From: Chloroflexota bacterium
GTDB taxonomy: Bacteria > Chloroflexota > Limnocylindria > Limnocylindrales > CSP1-4
NCBI GenBank assembly: GCA_003152995.1
Contig: PMBR01000065.1
Coordinates: 14,143-65,864 of the forward strand
DNA length: 51,722 bases
Direction of reading: 5' to 3'
Shown here: piece after piece, positions 34,623-43,990 of the stretch
How the letters are laid out: each line of letters begins with the position of its first letter
Numbering within the stretch: position 1 is the stretch's first letter
Notes under the pieces: model-generated
What the model was told of the DNA's origin: nothing
The model's database searches: none
Seen by the model: only the letters and a program-made list of their open reading frames with translations
Translations under genes and position numbers: made by a program

Positions 34623-35569
34623 GCAGCGTCATCGCCAGCGAGCCCAAGGCGGAGCAGGCCCCGCAGTCGCCGGGGGCGGCGGCCGCCGTGCCTACGCCGA
34701 AGCCCCGGGGTGAGTTCCTGTACTTCGCGCTGCGCTCCAGGAAGTTCCTGATCGCCTCGACCATTCTGTTGATCCTGGTCGGGATCGCCGTCCTCGGACC
34801 GATTATCGACAGCACGAATCCAAATGCTCAGGACGGACTGATGAACCAGGGGCCGTCGCTGAAAGCCGGCTATTGGATGGGCTCGACTTCGTTCGGCGAA
34901 GACGTGTTCTCTCAGTTCGCGAATGGGTTGCGCGCGACCTTCTTCGTCGGTCTGTTGGGCGGCGGCCTCGCGGCTCTGGTTGGAATGGCCATCGGCTTCA
35001 CCGCGGGCTACCGGGGCGGCTGGATCGACGAGATCCTGAACATGGTGACCAACGTGTTCCTGGTCATCCCGACTCTTGCCCTCCTCATCGTCATTGCTTC
35101 CTACTTGCAGAGGTCCTGGCCCGAGGCCAGAGGAATCCTCTTCGAAGCGATTTTCGTCGGCTTGACCTCGTGGCCATGGGCGGCGAGGGCCATCCGAGCC
35201 CAGACTTTCACACTGAGGTCGCGGGACTTCATCGACCTCGCCAAGTTGAGCGGTAGGCGCGGCTGGAAGATCATCCTCCAGGAAATCGCGCCCAACATGA
35301 GTTCGTACCTGTTTATGACTTTCATCCTGCTGTTCGGTGGCGCGATCTTGATCGCTGCCAGCCTGGACTTCATCGGCCTCGGTCCCACGAATGGGATGTC
35401 GCTCGGCTTGATGATGTACAACTCGTTGAACTACGGCGCCGCCCTGTTCCTCGGCCTGTGGTGGTGGTTCATTCCGCCGGGCATTGGGATCATGGCCACC
35501 GTCGGGGCGCTCTACGTGATGAACGTCGGCCTCGACGAGATCTTCAACCCAAAGCTCAGGGAAATCTAA
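34619..35569 (+). CDS. ABC transporter permease 2 (DppC-like)
   Basis: A 316-residue permease. A ~45-residue polar N-terminus precedes six helices. 'MGSTSFGEDVFSQFANGLRAT' and 'IRAQTFTLRSRDFIDLAKLSGRRG' (EAA loop) mark the DppC/OppC family. The usual 'GTDxxGRDV' reads 'GSTSFGEDV' here. It starts with GTG inside the stop of permease 1, and only one base separates its stop from the next start, so the four transport genes form one tight unit. Confidence 0.93.
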   Translation: MSSVIASEPKAEQAPQSPGAAAAVPTPKPRGEFLYFALRSRKFLIASTILLILVGIAVLGPIIDSTNPNAQDGLMNQGPSLKAGYWMGSTSFGEDVFSQFANGLRATFFVGLLGGGLAALVGMAIGFTAGYRGGWIDEILNMVTNVFLVIPTLALLIVIASYLQRSWPEARGILFEAIFVGLTSWPWAARAIRAQTFTLRSRDFIDLAKLSGRRGWKIILQEIAPNMSSYLFMTFILLFGGAILIAASLDFIGLGPTNGMSLGLMMYNSLNYGAALFLGLWWWFIPPGIGIMATVGALYVMNVGLDEIFNPKLREI

Positions 35570-35570
35570 C

Positions 35571-36533
35571 GTGAGCCTCCAGGTCTCAGACCTCAAGGTC
35601 TACTACCGCACACTGGCCGGAGACGTCAAAGCTCTCGACGGCGCAACGTTCTCGATTGCCGACAAAGAAATCATGGGTCTGGCAGGCGAGTCCGGATGCG
35701 GCAAGTCGACGCTCGGAAACAGCTTGATCCGACTCGATGGCCGGATGAGGTACGTCGGCGGCAGCGTGAATCTCGACGGCAACGAGTTGCCCGTGTGGGA
35801 CAACCAGGGCATGAACGAGTTTCGATTCAGAGACGTGTCCGTGATCCCGCAGTACGCGATGAGCGCCATGAACCCGACCCGCAAGATCGGGACTATGACG
35901 GCCGAGCTTCTCGAATCGCGCGGCGAGAAATATCGAGAGATCAAGCCCGAACTGCTGCGCCGGATCGACCTCGTCGGTCTGGATCGCGACGTGCTGGGCC
36001 GCTACCCGATCGAGCTGTCGGGCGGCATGAAGCAGCGCATGGTCATGGTCATCTCGACGCTACTGGATCCGTCGCTCCTGATTGCGGACGAGATCACCTC
36101 GGCCCTCGATGTGTCGACTCAGCGGGCGGTTGCGGAAACCCTCGTCAGCTTCCGGGACCACGGTTTCGTCAAGAGCATGATCGTGATCACCCACGATGTC
36201 TCGATCCTGTACCAGACCGCCGACACGATCCTGATCATGTATGCCGGCAAGCTGGCGGAGAAGGCTCCGACCAAGACGATCATCGAAGGCGCGATGCATC
36301 CGTACACGAAGATGCTGATCTCATCGCTCCCGGAGGTCGGTGTCCGGTACGCGAACAAGAAGCTGTCGGGCATCCCCGGCAGCCCTCCTTCGCTCCTGAG
36401 GCCTCCGGTAGGCTGCCGCTTCCGGGCGCGTTGCCCGCTTGCCTTCGACAAGTGCGTCGAAGAGCCGCCCTTCGTGAAGGTCGCCCGCGACCATATGGCC
36501 GCTTGCTGGAAGGTCACCGGATCAGATGCTTAG
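35571..36533 (+). CDS. ABC transporter ATPase 1 (DppD-like)
   Basis: A 320-residue ATPase with Walker A 'GESGCGKST' at residues 39-47, signature 'LSGGMKQR' near 150, and Walker B 'LLIADEITSALD'. The residue after the catalytic Glu is Ile instead of the common Pro. The C-terminus has the oligopeptide-transporter extension with Cys residues ('GCRFRARCPLAFDKC' and a final 'AACW'). The GTG start lies one base after the permease stop. It powers import with the ATPase encoded next. Confidence 0.93.
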   Translation: MSLQVSDLKVYYRTLAGDVKALDGATFSIADKEIMGLAGESGCGKSTLGNSLIRLDGRMRYVGGSVNLDGNELPVWDNQGMNEFRFRDVSVIPQYAMSAMNPTRKIGTMTAELLESRGEKYREIKPELLRRIDLVGLDRDVLGRYPIELSGGMKQRMVMVISTLLDPSLLIADEITSALDVSTQRAVAETLVSFRDHGFVKSMIVITHDVSILYQTADTILIMYAGKLAEKAPTKTIIEGAMHPYTKMLISSLPEVGVRYANKKLSGIPGSPPSLLRPPVGCRFRARCPLAFDKCVEEPPFVKVARDHMAACWKVTGSDA

Positions 36534-37512
36534 CCTCAACCGAGTCTCCAAGTACTACAAGGTCGGCACCTTCGGCGGGAAAGAGCTGGCGGCGGTTCGC
36601 GACGTCAGCTTCGATGTCGACGCCGGCGAGGTCGTCTCGCTGATCGGGGAGAGCGGAAGCGGGAAGACCACGATCGGCAAGATGGTGCTCAAGCTGATCG
36701 ATATCAGTCGCGGGTCGATCACCTGCGACGGCCAGGATGTGACGGGGCTGCACGGCGGGGCCGTGAAGTCGTACTACCGTCACGTCCAGGGCGTCTTCCA
36801 GGATCCATTCAGCTCGTACAACCCGATCTTCAAGGCGGATCGCGTGCTGACGATGATCCGCAGCGAGTACTTCTCCGACATGGCTCGCTCGGAGTGGAAC
36901 GACAAGGTGGACGCCGCGCTGCGAGCCGTCACTTTGGATCCGGGACAGGTACTCAACAAGTACCCTCACCAGCTCAGCGGCGGTCAGCTGCAGCGGCTGC
37001 TCGTGGCGCGGGCTCTGCTCCTGGACCTCAAGATCCTGGTTGCGGACGAGATCATCAGCATGCTCGATGCCTCGACCAGGATCGACGTCCTGAACCTGCT
37101 TGCCGAGCTCAAGGGCCGCGGCATGGGGATCCTTTTCATCACCCACGACCTGTCGCTGGGCAACTACATCAGCGAGAAGACGGTCATTCTTCGCCACGGC
37201 GTCATCGCGGAGATGGGCGCCACCGACAAGGTCTTCGGCAACCCGACCCACCCATACACGAAGGCGCTCATCTCCTCTGTTCCGCAGCTTCACAAGAAGT
37301 GGGCCGACGTAGACGCTGAGATCCTGGCTCGCGGTGGCGCCGACACTGGGACCTGCCTGTTCCATCAGGCCTACCCGCCAACGGCGCCGGTGACAGGCAA
37401 GGGGGCGGTCAAGCAGGACAGCTCCGACCTTCCGCCGACGCTGGTCAAGGTCGAAGACGATCACTACGTGGGCTGCTTCGACCTCGGCGCGGCGACCTGC
37501 CAGGTCGCCTGA
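36526..37512 (+). CDS. ABC transporter ATPase 2 (DppF-like)
   Basis: A 328-residue ATPase with Walker A 'GESGSGKTT' at 41-49, Q-loop 'GVFQDPFSSYNP', signature 'LSGGQLQR' near 150, and Walker B 'ILVADEIISMLDAS'. As in its partner, the usual Pro after Glu is Ile. The C-terminal extension keeps only part of the Cys pattern. The start overlaps the end of ATPase 1 by eight bases. The two would form the heterodimer driving uptake. Confidence 0.92.
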   Translation: MLSLNRVSKYYKVGTFGGKELAAVRDVSFDVDAGEVVSLIGESGSGKTTIGKMVLKLIDISRGSITCDGQDVTGLHGGAVKSYYRHVQGVFQDPFSSYNPIFKADRVLTMIRSEYFSDMARSEWNDKVDAALRAVTLDPGQVLNKYPHQLSGGQLQRLLVARALLLDLKILVADEIISMLDASTRIDVLNLLAELKGRGMGILFITHDLSLGNYISEKTVILRHGVIAEMGATDKVFGNPTHPYTKALISSVPQLHKKWADVDAEILARGGADTGTCLFHQAYPPTAPVTGKGAVKQDSSDLPPTLVKVEDDHYVGCFDLGAATCQVA

Positions 37513-37644
37513 GGCGGGTCGCAGGTACGTTCGAGGGATCGTGACGCGCCCATCAACAGGGCCCTCGGGGTCACGTTGAATCGCGGGTCGACGATCTTCA
37601 GGTAGTTCCATCCGATAGGATTTCCAGGGCCCAGGAGGAAAGTC

Positions 37645-40095
37645 GTGCGCTTCGGCCACTTCGACAACGAAGAGCGCGAGTACGTGATCACTCGGCCGGA
37701 CACGCCTCTGCCCTGGATCAACTATCTCGGCAGCGAGGCCTACTTCGGGATCATCTCGAACACGGCCGGCGGCTACTCCTTCTACCGCGACGCGCGGCTC
37801 CGGCGTCTGACCAGGTACCGCTACAACGACGCGCCGCTCGACCTCGGCGGAAGATACGTCTATCTGAGGGACGACGACACCGGCGACTTCTGGAGCCCGA
37901 GCTGGCAGCCGACCCAGCGCGATCTCGAGGACTACAGCTGCCGGCACGGCCTCGGGTACACGATCATCGGTTCACGTTACAAAGGCATTCGTGCCGAGAC
38001 CCTCTACTTCGTCCCTCTCGGCGAGAACCTCGAGATCTGGCGTATCCGCGTCACGAACGAGCGCTCGGCCACGGCCAAGGTCTCGCTCTTCGACTCGGTC
38101 GAGTTCTGCCTGTGGGAGGCGCTGGAGGACAACACCAACTTCCAGCGAAACTACTCGACGGGACAGGTCGAGGTCGAAGACGGCGTCATCTATCACAAGA
38201 CCGAGTACCGCGAACGGCGCGATCACTTCGCCTTCTTCGCCTGCTCGGCCCCCCTGGCCGGCTTCGACACTCAGCGCGACGCGTTCCTGGGGCCCTATCG
38301 CGGGTGGGATCGGCCGATCGCCGTCGAACGCGGCCAAGCGACCGATTCGGTCGCCCACGGCTGGCAGCCGATGGGCTCTCACCACGTCCGGCTCGAGTTG
38401 GCGCCCGGCGAGACGAAGGAAGTCATCGTCCTGCTCGGCTATCAGGAGAACCCGAGGAACGACAAGTTCGATCCACCGGGCTCTCAGACGATCAACAAGA
38501 AGCGGGTCAAGCCGATCATCGCCCGCTACCTGACGCCGGCCGCCGTCGAGAAGGCCTTCACCGACCTGCGCGACCACTGGACCGCTATGCTCGGCATCCT
38601 GCAGGTCCAGACCGGTTTTGAGCACGTCGATCGAATGGTCAATATCTGGAACGCGTACCAGTGCATGGTCACGTTCAACCTGTCCCGCTCGGCTTCTTCT
38701 TTTGAGTCCGGCATCGGCCGGGGCATGGGCTTCCGCGACTCGAACCAGGACCTTCTGGGCTTCGTCCACATGGTCCCAACGCGCGCCCGCGAGCGGATCC
38801 TCGACATTGCCGCCACCCAGCTGCCGAGCGGTGGTGCCTATCACCAGTACCAGCCGCTCACCAAACGCGGGAACAACGATGTCGGCAGCGGCTTCAACGA
38901 CGACCCGGCCTGGCTGGTCCTCGGCGTGGCGGCCTATCTCAAGGAGACCGGCGACGCGTCGATCCTGGACGTACCGGTCCCGTACGACAACGCGGCGGGC
39001 ACCGACACGCCGCTGTACGAGCATCTCCAGCGCTGCTTGGGCTACACCCTCGATCGGCTCGGACCCCACGGGTTGCCGCTCATCGGCAGGGCCGACTGGA
39101 ACGATTGCCTGAATCTCAACTGCTTCTCCGAGACGCCCGGCGAGTCGTTCCAGACCACAGAGAACAAGGCGGGCGGCGTCGCCGAGTCCGTCTTCATCGG
39201 CGGGCTCTTCGTCCTGGCCGCCAAGGAAATGGCTCAGATCGCCGGGTTGCGAGGCGATTCGGTCGAGGTTGCTCGGTCGATCGGGACGGCGGCCACCATG
39301 ACAAAGGTCGTCGAGACGGCCGGCTGGGATGGCGACTGGTTCCGGCGCGCGTACGACTACTTCGGCAGGGCCGTGGGCTCGGCCCAGAACGCCGAGGGCC
39401 GGATATTCATCGAGCCGCAGGGGATTTGTATCCTGGCCGGGATCGGCCTCGAGAATGGGTTCGCCGCGAGGGCCCTGGCTTCGGTCCGCGAGCAACTGGC
39501 CACTCCCCACGGCATCGTCCTGAACCAGCCCGCCTATACCTACTATCACCTCGAACTGGGCGAGATCTCGACCTATCCCGAGGGCTACAAGGAGAACGCC
39601 GGCATCTTCTGCCACACCAACCCGTGGCTGATGATCGCCGAGGCGATGGCCGGCAACGCCGAGGGCGCGCTGGACTACTACATGCGGATCAACCCCTCGG
39701 CGCGAGAGGAGATCTCGGAGATCCATCGCTGCGAGCCATACGTCTACGCCCAGATGATCGCGGGCAAAGACGCGCCGACCCACGGCGAAGCCAAGAACTC
39801 GTGGCTGAGTGGCACGGCCGCATGGAACTTCGTGGCCATCAGTCAGTGGATTCTCGGCATCCGAGCCGAGCACGACGGCCTGCGCATCGACCCTTGCGTG
39901 CCGGCCGACTGGGGCGATTTCACGGCCACGCGCGGGTTCCGCGGAGCCACCTACCAGATCACCGTTCACAAGCCGAAGGGGGCTTCCGGGCGCGTCACCC
40001 GCCTCGAAGTCGACGGACGCCCCATAGCCGGCAACCTCGTGCCGTTGCCTGCCGCCGTTGGTCAGGCGATCGAGGTTCAGGCCTTCGTCGAGTGA
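37645..40095 (+). CDS. GH94 phosphorylase, cellobiose phosphorylase type
   Basis: An 816-residue enzyme. The N-terminal beta-sandwich opens 'FDNEEREYVITRPDTPLPW'. The (alpha/alpha)6 catalytic domain includes 'FESGIGRGMGFRDSNQDLLG' and 'GRADWNDCLNLNCFSETPG' with the expected general acid Asp484, followed by 'GESFQTTENKAGGVAESVF'. The latter resembles cellobiose phosphorylases, which convert cellobiose and phosphate to glucose-1-phosphate and glucose. The length fits. No signal peptide, so it acts in the cytoplasm on imported sugar. GTG start with AGGAGG upstream; 132 bases separate it from the ATPase gene. Confidence 0.92.
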   Translation: MRFGHFDNEEREYVITRPDTPLPWINYLGSEAYFGIISNTAGGYSFYRDARLRRLTRYRYNDAPLDLGGRYVYLRDDDTGDFWSPSWQPTQRDLEDYSCRHGLGYTIIGSRYKGIRAETLYFVPLGENLEIWRIRVTNERSATAKVSLFDSVEFCLWEALEDNTNFQRNYSTGQVEVEDGVIYHKTEYRERRDHFAFFACSAPLAGFDTQRDAFLGPYRGWDRPIAVERGQATDSVAHGWQPMGSHHVRLELAPGETKEVIVLLGYQENPRNDKFDPPGSQTINKKRVKPIIARYLTPAAVEKAFTDLRDHWTAMLGILQVQTGFEHVDRMVNIWNAYQCMVTFNLSRSASSFESGIGRGMGFRDSNQDLLGFVHMVPTRARERILDIAATQLPSGGAYHQYQPLTKRGNNDVGSGFNDDPAWLVLGVAAYLKETGDASILDVPVPYDNAAGTDTPLYEHLQRCLGYTLDRLGPHGLPLIGRADWNDCLNLNCFSETPGESFQTTENKAGGVAESVFIGGLFVLAAKEMAQIAGLRGDSVEVARSIGTAATMTKVVETAGWDGDWFRRAYDYFGRAVGSAQNAEGRIFIEPQGICILAGIGLENGFAARALASVREQLATPHGIVLNQPAYTYYHLELGEISTYPEGYKENAGIFCHTNPWLMIAEAMAGNAEGALDYYMRINPSAREEISEIHRCEPYVYAQMIAGKDAPTHGEAKNSWLSGTAAWNFVAISQWILGIRAEHDGLRIDPCVPADWGDFTATRGFRGATYQITVHKPKGASGRVTRLEVDGRPIAGNLVPLPAAVGQAIEVQAFVE

Positions 40096-42500
40096 AGCCG
40101 GACGAGGGACGCGTTGGCGCCAACGCCTACGGCTACTTCGATGAGACGGCTCGCGAGTACGTGATCACCCGACCGGACACGCCGGCGCCGTGGATCAACT
40201 ACATCGGCGAAGGCCGCTATGGCGGCATCGTCTCCAACACCGGGGGCGGCTACTCGTTCGACCGCGACCCGCGCAACCGCCGCGTCACTCGCTACCGCTA
40301 CAACGCCGTCCCCGCCGACCAGCCTGGTCGCTACGTCTATCTCCGCGACCAGGAGACGGGCGAGTACTGGAGCCCCACGTGGCAGCCGGTCCGGTGCGAC
40401 CTCGAGAGTTACGAATGTCGTCACGGCGCGGCCTATACAACTATCCGCAGCACGTGTCACGGCATCGCCGCCGAGATCACTTACTTCGTCCCGCCGAGCC
40501 CTGCCGACGAGCCGGTCCCATGCGAGCTGTGGGTGCTCCGTCTCCGGAACACCGGCACTTCTCGGCGTCGACTGCGCAGCTTCAGCTACGCCGAGTTCAG
40601 CTTCTTCGACGCCAACCAGGACACGGTCAACCTCGACTGGGCCCAGCACATCGTCTTCAGCTCGTGCGAGGGAGGCGTCATTCGGGTTCGGACGAAGTTC
40701 AACCCGCTCGTCTACTTCTTCGGTTCGAGCGAGGAGCCGGCCGGCTACACCTGCGATCGGGAGGATTTCGTCGGCCGCTGCCGCGACCTGGCCGACCCGG
40801 TGGTCGTCGAGACGGGCGAGCCTTCCAACGCCGCTTCTCCACGGGGCAACAGCGTGGGGTCGCTGACCCACGACATCGAGCTGGGTCCCGGCGAGGAGCG
40901 CCAGATCGTCTACGTCATGGGCGCGACGGAGCGACCGGCCGAGATCGCCCGCACCGTCGCCCGGTTTGCGGTCCCGGCCGAGGTCGATGCCGCGTTCGCC
41001 GCTCTGCGTGACGATTGGGACGCCTACCTCTCGCGTTTCACGGTCGCAACGCCGGATGCGGACACGAACGCGATGCTCAATTTCTGGAACCAGGTGCAGT
41101 GCCGGACGACCCTCTACTGGTCGCGCTTCGTCTCCGGGTACGAAACCGGCATGGGTCGCGGCATGGGCACTCGCGACAGCGGCCAGGACACTCTCGGGAC
41201 GATGCACACCGCCCCGGATCATGCCCGCCGGATGCTGACCCAGATCTGGGGAGTGCAGTTCGCCGACGGCCACACTTGGCACCAGTTCTATCCGCTCACC
41301 GGCGAGGGTGGGCCGGGGCTGGCCGCCGAATTCCCGGACTGGCCGCAGTGGTTCTCCGACGATCACCTCTGGCTGATCATCGCCGTATGCGCCTACCTCC
41401 GGGAGACGGGCGATTTCGCGTATCTCGACCAGCGCGTGCCCTTTGCCGATAGTGGAACGGACACGGTCTGGGTGCACATGCTCCGGGCGGTCGAATTCAC
41501 CCTGGCGCACCGCGGCCCGCACGGTTTGCCGCGCTCCGGCTTCTCGGACTGGAACGACACCCTCAACATCGATCACGGATCGGGTAAGGCGGAGAGCGTC
41601 TGGACCGGCATGCAGTTCTGCCGGGCGATGCTCGATCTGGCCGACCTGTGCCGGCACGCCGGCTGCGGGCCCGAGGGCGCCGAAGCCGGGCGATTCGAGA
41701 AGCTGCACGCCGAGATGGCCGCGATCATCAACTCGTGTGCCTGGGACGGGGCCTGGTACGCCCGCTCCTTCGATGACGACGGCCTGCCGATCGGCATCTC
41801 GGGCGCACCGCACCACGCCATCGACCTTATTCCGCAGAGCTGGTCCGTGATCGGAGAAGTCGCGCCGCCCGAGCGGGCCGAGAAGGCGATGAGCTCGGCC
41901 GACGATAAGCTCGACACGAAGTTCGGGCTGGCGCTGATGTGGCCGCCCTACGACGGCGCGGATCCACGCGTCTGCGGCATGGCGACGTTCGTGCCTGGAG
42001 CCAAGGAGAACGGCGGCATCTTCTGCCACTCCAACCCGTGGTCCATGGTGGCCGCCACGATGCTCGGCCATGGCGACGATGCGTACCGTTATTACCGCCA
42101 GGTCCTGCCGATGGCCCGGACCGACTCGGACGTCTACAAAGTCGAGCCGTACGTCTACCCGCAGAACATCTGCGGGCCGGCCCACCCGTCGTTCGGGATG
42201 GCCCGCAACGCGTGGCTGACCGGGGCGGCGGCGTGGACCTTCGTCGCGGCGACGCAGTGGATTCTCGGGATCCGGCCGACCTTCGAGGGCTTGCGCGTGG
42301 CGCCGGTGCTGCCGGCGGCATGGTCCGGCTTCACGGCCCACCGCGAGTTCCGCGGCGCGGCGCACGAGATCTCGGTTCGCCGCGATGGTCCCGGGAACGC
42401 GGTTTCGCTGGTCGTCGATGGGGTGCCCGTGGAGGGCGATGTCGTTCCGCTGCCGGCGCCCGGCACGGCGTCTGTCAAGGTCGAGGTGATCTTGCGCTAG
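40092..42500 (+). CDS. Second GH94 phosphorylase, specificity unclear
   Basis: An 802-residue paralogue. Its N-terminus ('AREYVITRPDTPAPWINYIG') is close to that of the upstream enzyme, but the active-site region differs: 'SGFSDWNDTLNIDHGSGKAES' with general acid Asp486 and none of the 'NLNCFSETPGESFQT' insertion. The 'GYETGMGRGMGTRDSGQDTLG' helix is conserved. It may act on a longer cellodextrin, laminaribiose or another beta-glucobiose. GTG start inside the stop of the first GH94 gene (GTGA), so the two are translated together. Confidence 0.9.
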   Translation: MKPDEGRVGANAYGYFDETAREYVITRPDTPAPWINYIGEGRYGGIVSNTGGGYSFDRDPRNRRVTRYRYNAVPADQPGRYVYLRDQETGEYWSPTWQPVRCDLESYECRHGAAYTTIRSTCHGIAAEITYFVPPSPADEPVPCELWVLRLRNTGTSRRRLRSFSYAEFSFFDANQDTVNLDWAQHIVFSSCEGGVIRVRTKFNPLVYFFGSSEEPAGYTCDREDFVGRCRDLADPVVVETGEPSNAASPRGNSVGSLTHDIELGPGEERQIVYVMGATERPAEIARTVARFAVPAEVDAAFAALRDDWDAYLSRFTVATPDADTNAMLNFWNQVQCRTTLYWSRFVSGYETGMGRGMGTRDSGQDTLGTMHTAPDHARRMLTQIWGVQFADGHTWHQFYPLTGEGGPGLAAEFPDWPQWFSDDHLWLIIAVCAYLRETGDFAYLDQRVPFADSGTDTVWVHMLRAVEFTLAHRGPHGLPRSGFSDWNDTLNIDHGSGKAESVWTGMQFCRAMLDLADLCRHAGCGPEGAEAGRFEKLHAEMAAIINSCAWDGAWYARSFDDDGLPIGISGAPHHAIDLIPQSWSVIGEVAPPERAEKAMSSADDKLDTKFGLALMWPPYDGADPRVCGMATFVPGAKENGGIFCHSNPWSMVAATMLGHGDDAYRYYRQVLPMARTDSDVYKVEPYVYPQNICGPAHPSFGMARNAWLTGAAAWTFVAATQWILGIRPTFEGLRVAPVLPAAWSGFTAHREFRGAAHEISVRRDGPGNAVSLVVDGVPVEGDVVPLPAPGTASVKVEVILR

Positions 42501-42576
42501 AGCCTGTACCCGACACGGCTCCGTGGCGACGGGCGGCCCGGGCAGGTCGCGGTCGGCGCATCTGCCGCCGTCGTCA

Positions 42577-42582
42577 TAGGAT
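42577..42582 (+). promoter_or_regulatory. -10 element for a leaderless LLM oxidoreductase mRNA
   Basis: TAGGAT ends six bases before the GTG start at 42589. It separates this gene from the GH94 operon and shows that leaderless starts here may use GTG. Confidence 0.5.
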
Positions 42583-42588
42583 TCGAGC

Positions 42589-43473
42589 GTGATCAAGTTT
42601 GGGTTGGCGTTGCGGAACACTGGACCAGGGTCGAGCGCGGAGGCGATCGAGGCGGGTGCGGAGACCGCCGAGCGCCTTGGCTGGGAGACCGTCTGGACGA
42701 CGGACCACGTCCTCGTCCCTCGATCTGCCGGGGCCGAATACGGCCGAGCCTTCGAGGCGATCGTGACGCTCGCCTGGGTCGGGGCGCGCCATCCGGGCTT
42801 GAGGCTCGCAACCAGCGTCATCGTCGTTCCTCAGCGCAATGCCGTCCTGCTGGCCAAGGAGCTCGCAACCCTGGATGCGCTCAGCGAGGGACGCCTCATC
42901 GTCGGCGTGGGTGTTGGATGGAACGAGACCGAGTTCGCCAACGTGGGGGCGGCGGACCGTTTCCACCGTCGCGGCGCCTATCTCGACGAGACGATACGGC
43001 TGTGGCGGCATCTGTGGTCGGGCGCTTCGGAGCCGTTCGCGGGCGATTTCCACAGCTTCAGCGATTTCGTCTTCGGACCGCTGCCAGCACAGCGCGGGCT
43101 CGTCCCTATCGTCGTGGGTGGATCGTCTCCGGCGGCGCTGCGGCGTGCCGGGGCACTCGGCGACGGCTATCACCCCACCCGGACCGGGCCCGAACTCATG
43201 GCCCAGCGGATCCCGGCGATCCGCGCCGCCGCCGAAGCGGCGGGTCGACCTATGCCGCGGCTTTCGGCCCGGGTTGCCGTGAAGGCCGAGCGCGTCGAGG
43301 GAGGCGGGTACTCGCTCTCGGGAGATCCTCAGGCGATGGCCCGCGACATTCGAGCCTTCGAAGGCCTCGGCGTCGACCACCTGGCCCTGGTCTTCGACGC
43401 GACCGAACCGGCGCAGCTCGTGGCGGCCATAGAGCGGTTCGACAGCGAAGTCGTCAGAGCCGTCGGCGGCTGA
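42589..43473 (+). CDS. F420-type LLM-class flavin oxidoreductase
   Basis: A 294-residue TIM-barrel protein of the luciferase-like family: 'IEAGAETAERLGWETVWTTDHV', 'LRLATSVIVVPQRNAVLLAK', 'LDALSEGRLIVGVGVGWNETEF' and 'PIVVGGSSPAALRRAG'. The pattern is that of F420-dependent members, which use F420 or FMN for hydride transfer. The substrate is unknown. GTG start chosen from the -10 spacing. It lies 88 bases after the sugar operon on the same strand but probably has its own promoter. Confidence 0.9.
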   Translation: MIKFGLALRNTGPGSSAEAIEAGAETAERLGWETVWTTDHVLVPRSAGAEYGRAFEAIVTLAWVGARHPGLRLATSVIVVPQRNAVLLAKELATLDALSEGRLIVGVGVGWNETEFANVGAADRFHRRGAYLDETIRLWRHLWSGASEPFAGDFHSFSDFVFGPLPAQRGLVPIVVGGSSPAALRRAGALGDGYHPTRTGPELMAQRIPAIRAAAEAAGRPMPRLSARVAVKAERVEGGGYSLSGDPQAMARDIRAFEGLGVDHLALVFDATEPAQLVAAIERFDSEVVRAVGG

Positions 43474-43825
43474 CCGCTCTCGTCCGGGGACTTGGGCGGT
43501 GCCGACCGTCGACCTTCCTCCCGGCAGGACCGCGTGGGAGGACCGAAACGAGCTCGGAATCTGAAGCGAGGCTCCTGTCGCTGCGTGCGTGAAACAGAAA
43601 AACAAGCGGCCCGGGGAGGGAGACCCGGACCGCTTGATCTGGCGAAGACACCCCGTCACTGGCGTCCTCGGAGTTAGGTTCTAGCGGAGAATAGGCGCCT
43701 GAGCCTGAAGAGACCCTGAAACACTTTCCGCGACTCTGGAGCCGGTATCCCGGCCGCGACTCGCAGTTCGCGCCGGGCGCCGGTCCGATCGGACACCGCG
43801 CGACCCGGACCGGGCGCGGAAGAAA
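43474..43825. other. 352-base gap without a gene
   Basis: No coding region is supported. It holds a minus-strand terminator at 43588-43636. The remainder (43637-43825) would be the 3' untranslated part of the small membrane-protein transcript. Confidence 0.5.
43588..43636 (-). terminator. Terminator for the 54-residue membrane protein gene
   Basis: A 12-bp stem with one mismatch (43603-43614 with 43625-43636). On the minus strand it is followed by TTGTTTTTCTGTTTC, a proper U-rich tail. It is 190 bases downstream of the small gene at 43826. Confidence 0.7.
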
Positions 43826-43990
43826 TCAGATGAGGAAGGAGAGGAACCCGAAGAACAGGCCAAGGTCGGTCCAGTCGATCTTGTCGGTCGTGACGATCCC
43901 GGTCCCGGTGAGCACGGCGATCGCGAAGCAGATACACGCCACAAGGAGCAGGAGCGATCTGTTGCTACTGAACATTCCGTTGCGAGCCAT
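43826..43990 (-). CDS. 54-residue two-helix membrane protein
   Basis: A small protein beginning MARNGMFSSNRS. Helix 1 is about residues 12-28 (LLLLVACICFAIAVLTG) and helix 2 about 42-54 (DLGLFFGFLSFLI), with a polar connector 'TTDKIDW'. GGAG lies about seven bases before the ATG and a U-rich terminator lies downstream, which support a real gene. The second helix ends exactly at the C-terminus. No family is recognised. It diverges from a cassette of small unknown genes. Confidence 0.7.
   Translation of the reverse strand: MARNGMFSSNRSLLLLVACICFAIAVLTGTGIVTTDKIDWTDLGLFFGFLSFLI

Noticed and set aside
37972-42821. Very long open frames on the minus strand opposite the two GH94 genes (over 600 and 900 codons)
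   Set aside because: They are mirror frames of GC-rich coding DNA, are rich in Arg/Gly/Val/Asp without domain motifs, and overlap genes with clear catalytic motifs on the plus strand.
43674-43944. Arg/Ser-rich minus-strand frames of about 87 codons
   Set aside because: They overlap the better supported 54-residue membrane protein in other frames and have low-complexity composition without start signals.
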